The position numbers and the translations under genes were made by a program. Shown one piece after another: positions 62,963 through 64,000 of a stretch of DNA of 64,000 nt. Under the pieces are notes generated by a model, which did not search any database, was not told the DNA's origin, and saw nothing but the letters and a program-made list of their open reading frames with translations. Origin of the DNA: Anaerolineae bacterium. Its GTDB lineage: Bacteria > Chloroflexota > Anaerolineae > 4572-78 > J111. Positions within the stretch are counted from its first letter, which is position 1. Every line of letters begins with the position of its first letter. The stretch is from the NCBI GenBank assembly GCA_023382535.1, contig JAHDWA010000035.1:1-64000 (forward strand), in the 5' to 3' direction.

Positions 62963-63072
62963 TTGGTTCAACAGGTAACCCGCAGCTCGTTTTCGGCAGA
63001 GATTCGGCATTTTTTTGGCTGGAAAGGGGCGCTGTCTTGCGTTATCCTGTGCTGCAAATAATAAAAGTATTG

Positions 63073-63103
63073 CGGCGGTCGGCGGTCCAACGTCGGCGGT
63101 CAT
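63073..63103. repeat. Family B repeat
   Basis: GCGGCGGTCGGCGGTCC and ACGTCGGCGGTC, direct units of the GGTCGGCGGTC family, 20 bases before the methyltransferase start. Confidence 0.65.
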
Positions 63104-63123
63104 ATTGACGAGGAGGCACAACG

Positions 63124-63975
63124 ATGATGCAAGCACAGGTAACCTTAACTCAAAATCCCCCTTATATTCTGGGTCACGCGGAAACCGAGTTGGATCGGCT
63201 GATCCACCAGGCCCGCTTCTTTGGCGACCTGACCCGGCATGTTTTGAATTTAGCCGGCCTGGGGCCAGGCATGCGCGTCCTCGATGCCGGCTGCGGCGCG
63301 GGTGACGTTTCATTTATGGCTGTCCGCATGGTGGGACCGAAGGGCGAGGTCATTGGCGTAGATAAATCGCCCGAAGCCGTGGCGCTGGCCTCTCAGCGGG
63401 CGCTGGCTGCCGGGCTGACCAACGTCCACTTCGTAACCCAGGACCTGGCTGAACTGCATCTGGATGAACCCGTTGACGCGCTGATTGGCAGCCGGATTCT
63501 GATGTACTTTGCCGACCCGGCGGTGGCGCTGCGCCGTTTGGCCGGTTTTGTTAAACCGGGCGGCCTGGTGGTTTTTCAGGATTTTGATATGGAAGCGGCC
63601 AAGTCGGAACCGGCCTGCGCCTTATTCGAGACCACCCTCCGCCGGGTCAAGCAGACCTTTACCCGGGCCGGCTTTGATATTCAGTGCGGCCTCAAACTGT
63701 CCCGAATTTTCCAGGAGGCCGGCCTGACCGCCCCGCAAATGATTCTGGGTGCGCGCGTGGAAACGGGGCCCGATGCCCTCGTCTACGACCAGCTTGCCCA
63801 AGTCACCCGCTCCCTGCTGCCGGTTATGGAACGCACCGGCATCGCCACAGCCGCAGAAGTCGGCATTGAAACCCTGGCCGACCGTATCCGGGACGACGCG
63901 CTAGCCAACAACAGCACGCTGGTATCCCCGGCGCTTATCGGCGCCTGGACGCGAAAAAACCTGGGGGTCAGTTAG
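63124..63975 (+). CDS. Class I SAM-dependent methyltransferase
   Basis: The 283-aa protein has motif I VLDAGCGAGDVSFMAVRM (about residues 57-74), the acidic motif II VIGVDKSPEAV, then FVTQDLAEL and DALIGSRILMYFADP, and VKPGGLVVFQDFDM. The pattern fits UbiE/Coq5-like or Methyltransf_11 proteins acting on small molecules; the substrate is not known. GAGGAGG precedes ATG 63124 and the adjacent ATG 63127. It is the last gene in the window and ends 25 bases before the edge. Confidence 0.85.
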   Translation: MMQAQVTLTQNPPYILGHAETELDRLIHQARFFGDLTRHVLNLAGLGPGMRVLDAGCGAGDVSFMAVRMVGPKGEVIGVDKSPEAVALASQRALAAGLTNVHFVTQDLAELHLDEPVDALIGSRILMYFADPAVALRRLAGFVKPGGLVVFQDFDMEAAKSEPACALFETTLRRVKQTFTRAGFDIQCGLKLSRIFQEAGLTAPQMILGARVETGPDALVYDQLAQVTRSLLPVMERTGIATAAEVGIETLADRIRDDALANNSTLVSPALIGAWTRKNLGVS

Positions 63976-64000
63976 TCAATCACACCTAATCCCAATGCTG

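Overview
The window reads as chromosomal DNA of an uncultured bacterium, most likely Chloroflexota (Anaerolineae-like). This is an inference. It rests on moderately high GC, a mix of Shine-Dalgarno-led and apparently leaderless genes, a tricorn-type protease, a short-type alpha-glucan phosphorylase, membrane nSTAND NTPases, several DinB-fold proteins, and many short palindromic intergenic repeats. No rRNA, tRNA, CRISPR array, phage or transposase gene was found.

Layout. 1-3.9 kb: end of miaB, then an ECF sigma factor, its anti-sigma factor and an exported/membrane bactofilin-like protein. 3.9-6.3 kb: murJ placed directly behind a toxin-antitoxin cassette. 6.5-20.8 kb: mostly housekeeping and small-protein genes (adenosine-specific kinase family, pentapeptide protein, methyltransferase, endonuclease III, pgk, TPR protein, recN, three small membrane-protein families, DinB, glycogen phosphorylase). 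21-38.2 kb: a large potassium-uptake island on the minus strand. It holds a kdp ATPase operon with several extra small membrane proteins, two kdpDE two-component pairs and two KimA-type K+ importers, ordered kdpD2-kdpE2-kimA2-kimA1-kdpD1-kdpE1-[2-TM protein]-microORFs-kdpF-kdpA-kdpB-[2-TM protein]-kdpC. 38.3-47 kb: dtd, a YafQ-like toxin-antitoxin pair, a tricorn protease with repeat DNA inserted in frame, three low-GC accessory genes, a split XdhC pair and an acyl-CoA ligase. 47.2-53.1 kb: a candidate conflict/signalling island with a divergent SIR2-like protein followed by two tandem membrane nSTAND NTPases. 53.2-64 kb: DinB, a half-size flavin reductase divergent from a TetR regulator, a hybrid histidine kinase, two hypothetical genes, an SLC13/TrkA_C permease, a STAND-type ATPase with a C-terminal HTH, and a methyltransferase.

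How it fits together. The potassium island looks like one regulon. The kdp, kimA1 and kimA2 promoters share an unusual architecture: a TATACT -10 and TTG-centred half-sites at identical offsets. That suggests one KdpE-type regulator controls all three transcription units and also its own genes. The SIR2/nSTAND genes resemble bacterial conflict systems in which a STAND NTPase senses and a separate protein acts. The STAND gene at 60.7 kb shares their translation-initiation region almost base for base.

At least nine kinds of short palindromic or tandem repeats are scattered between genes. Two of them also sit in frame inside the tricorn protease gene.
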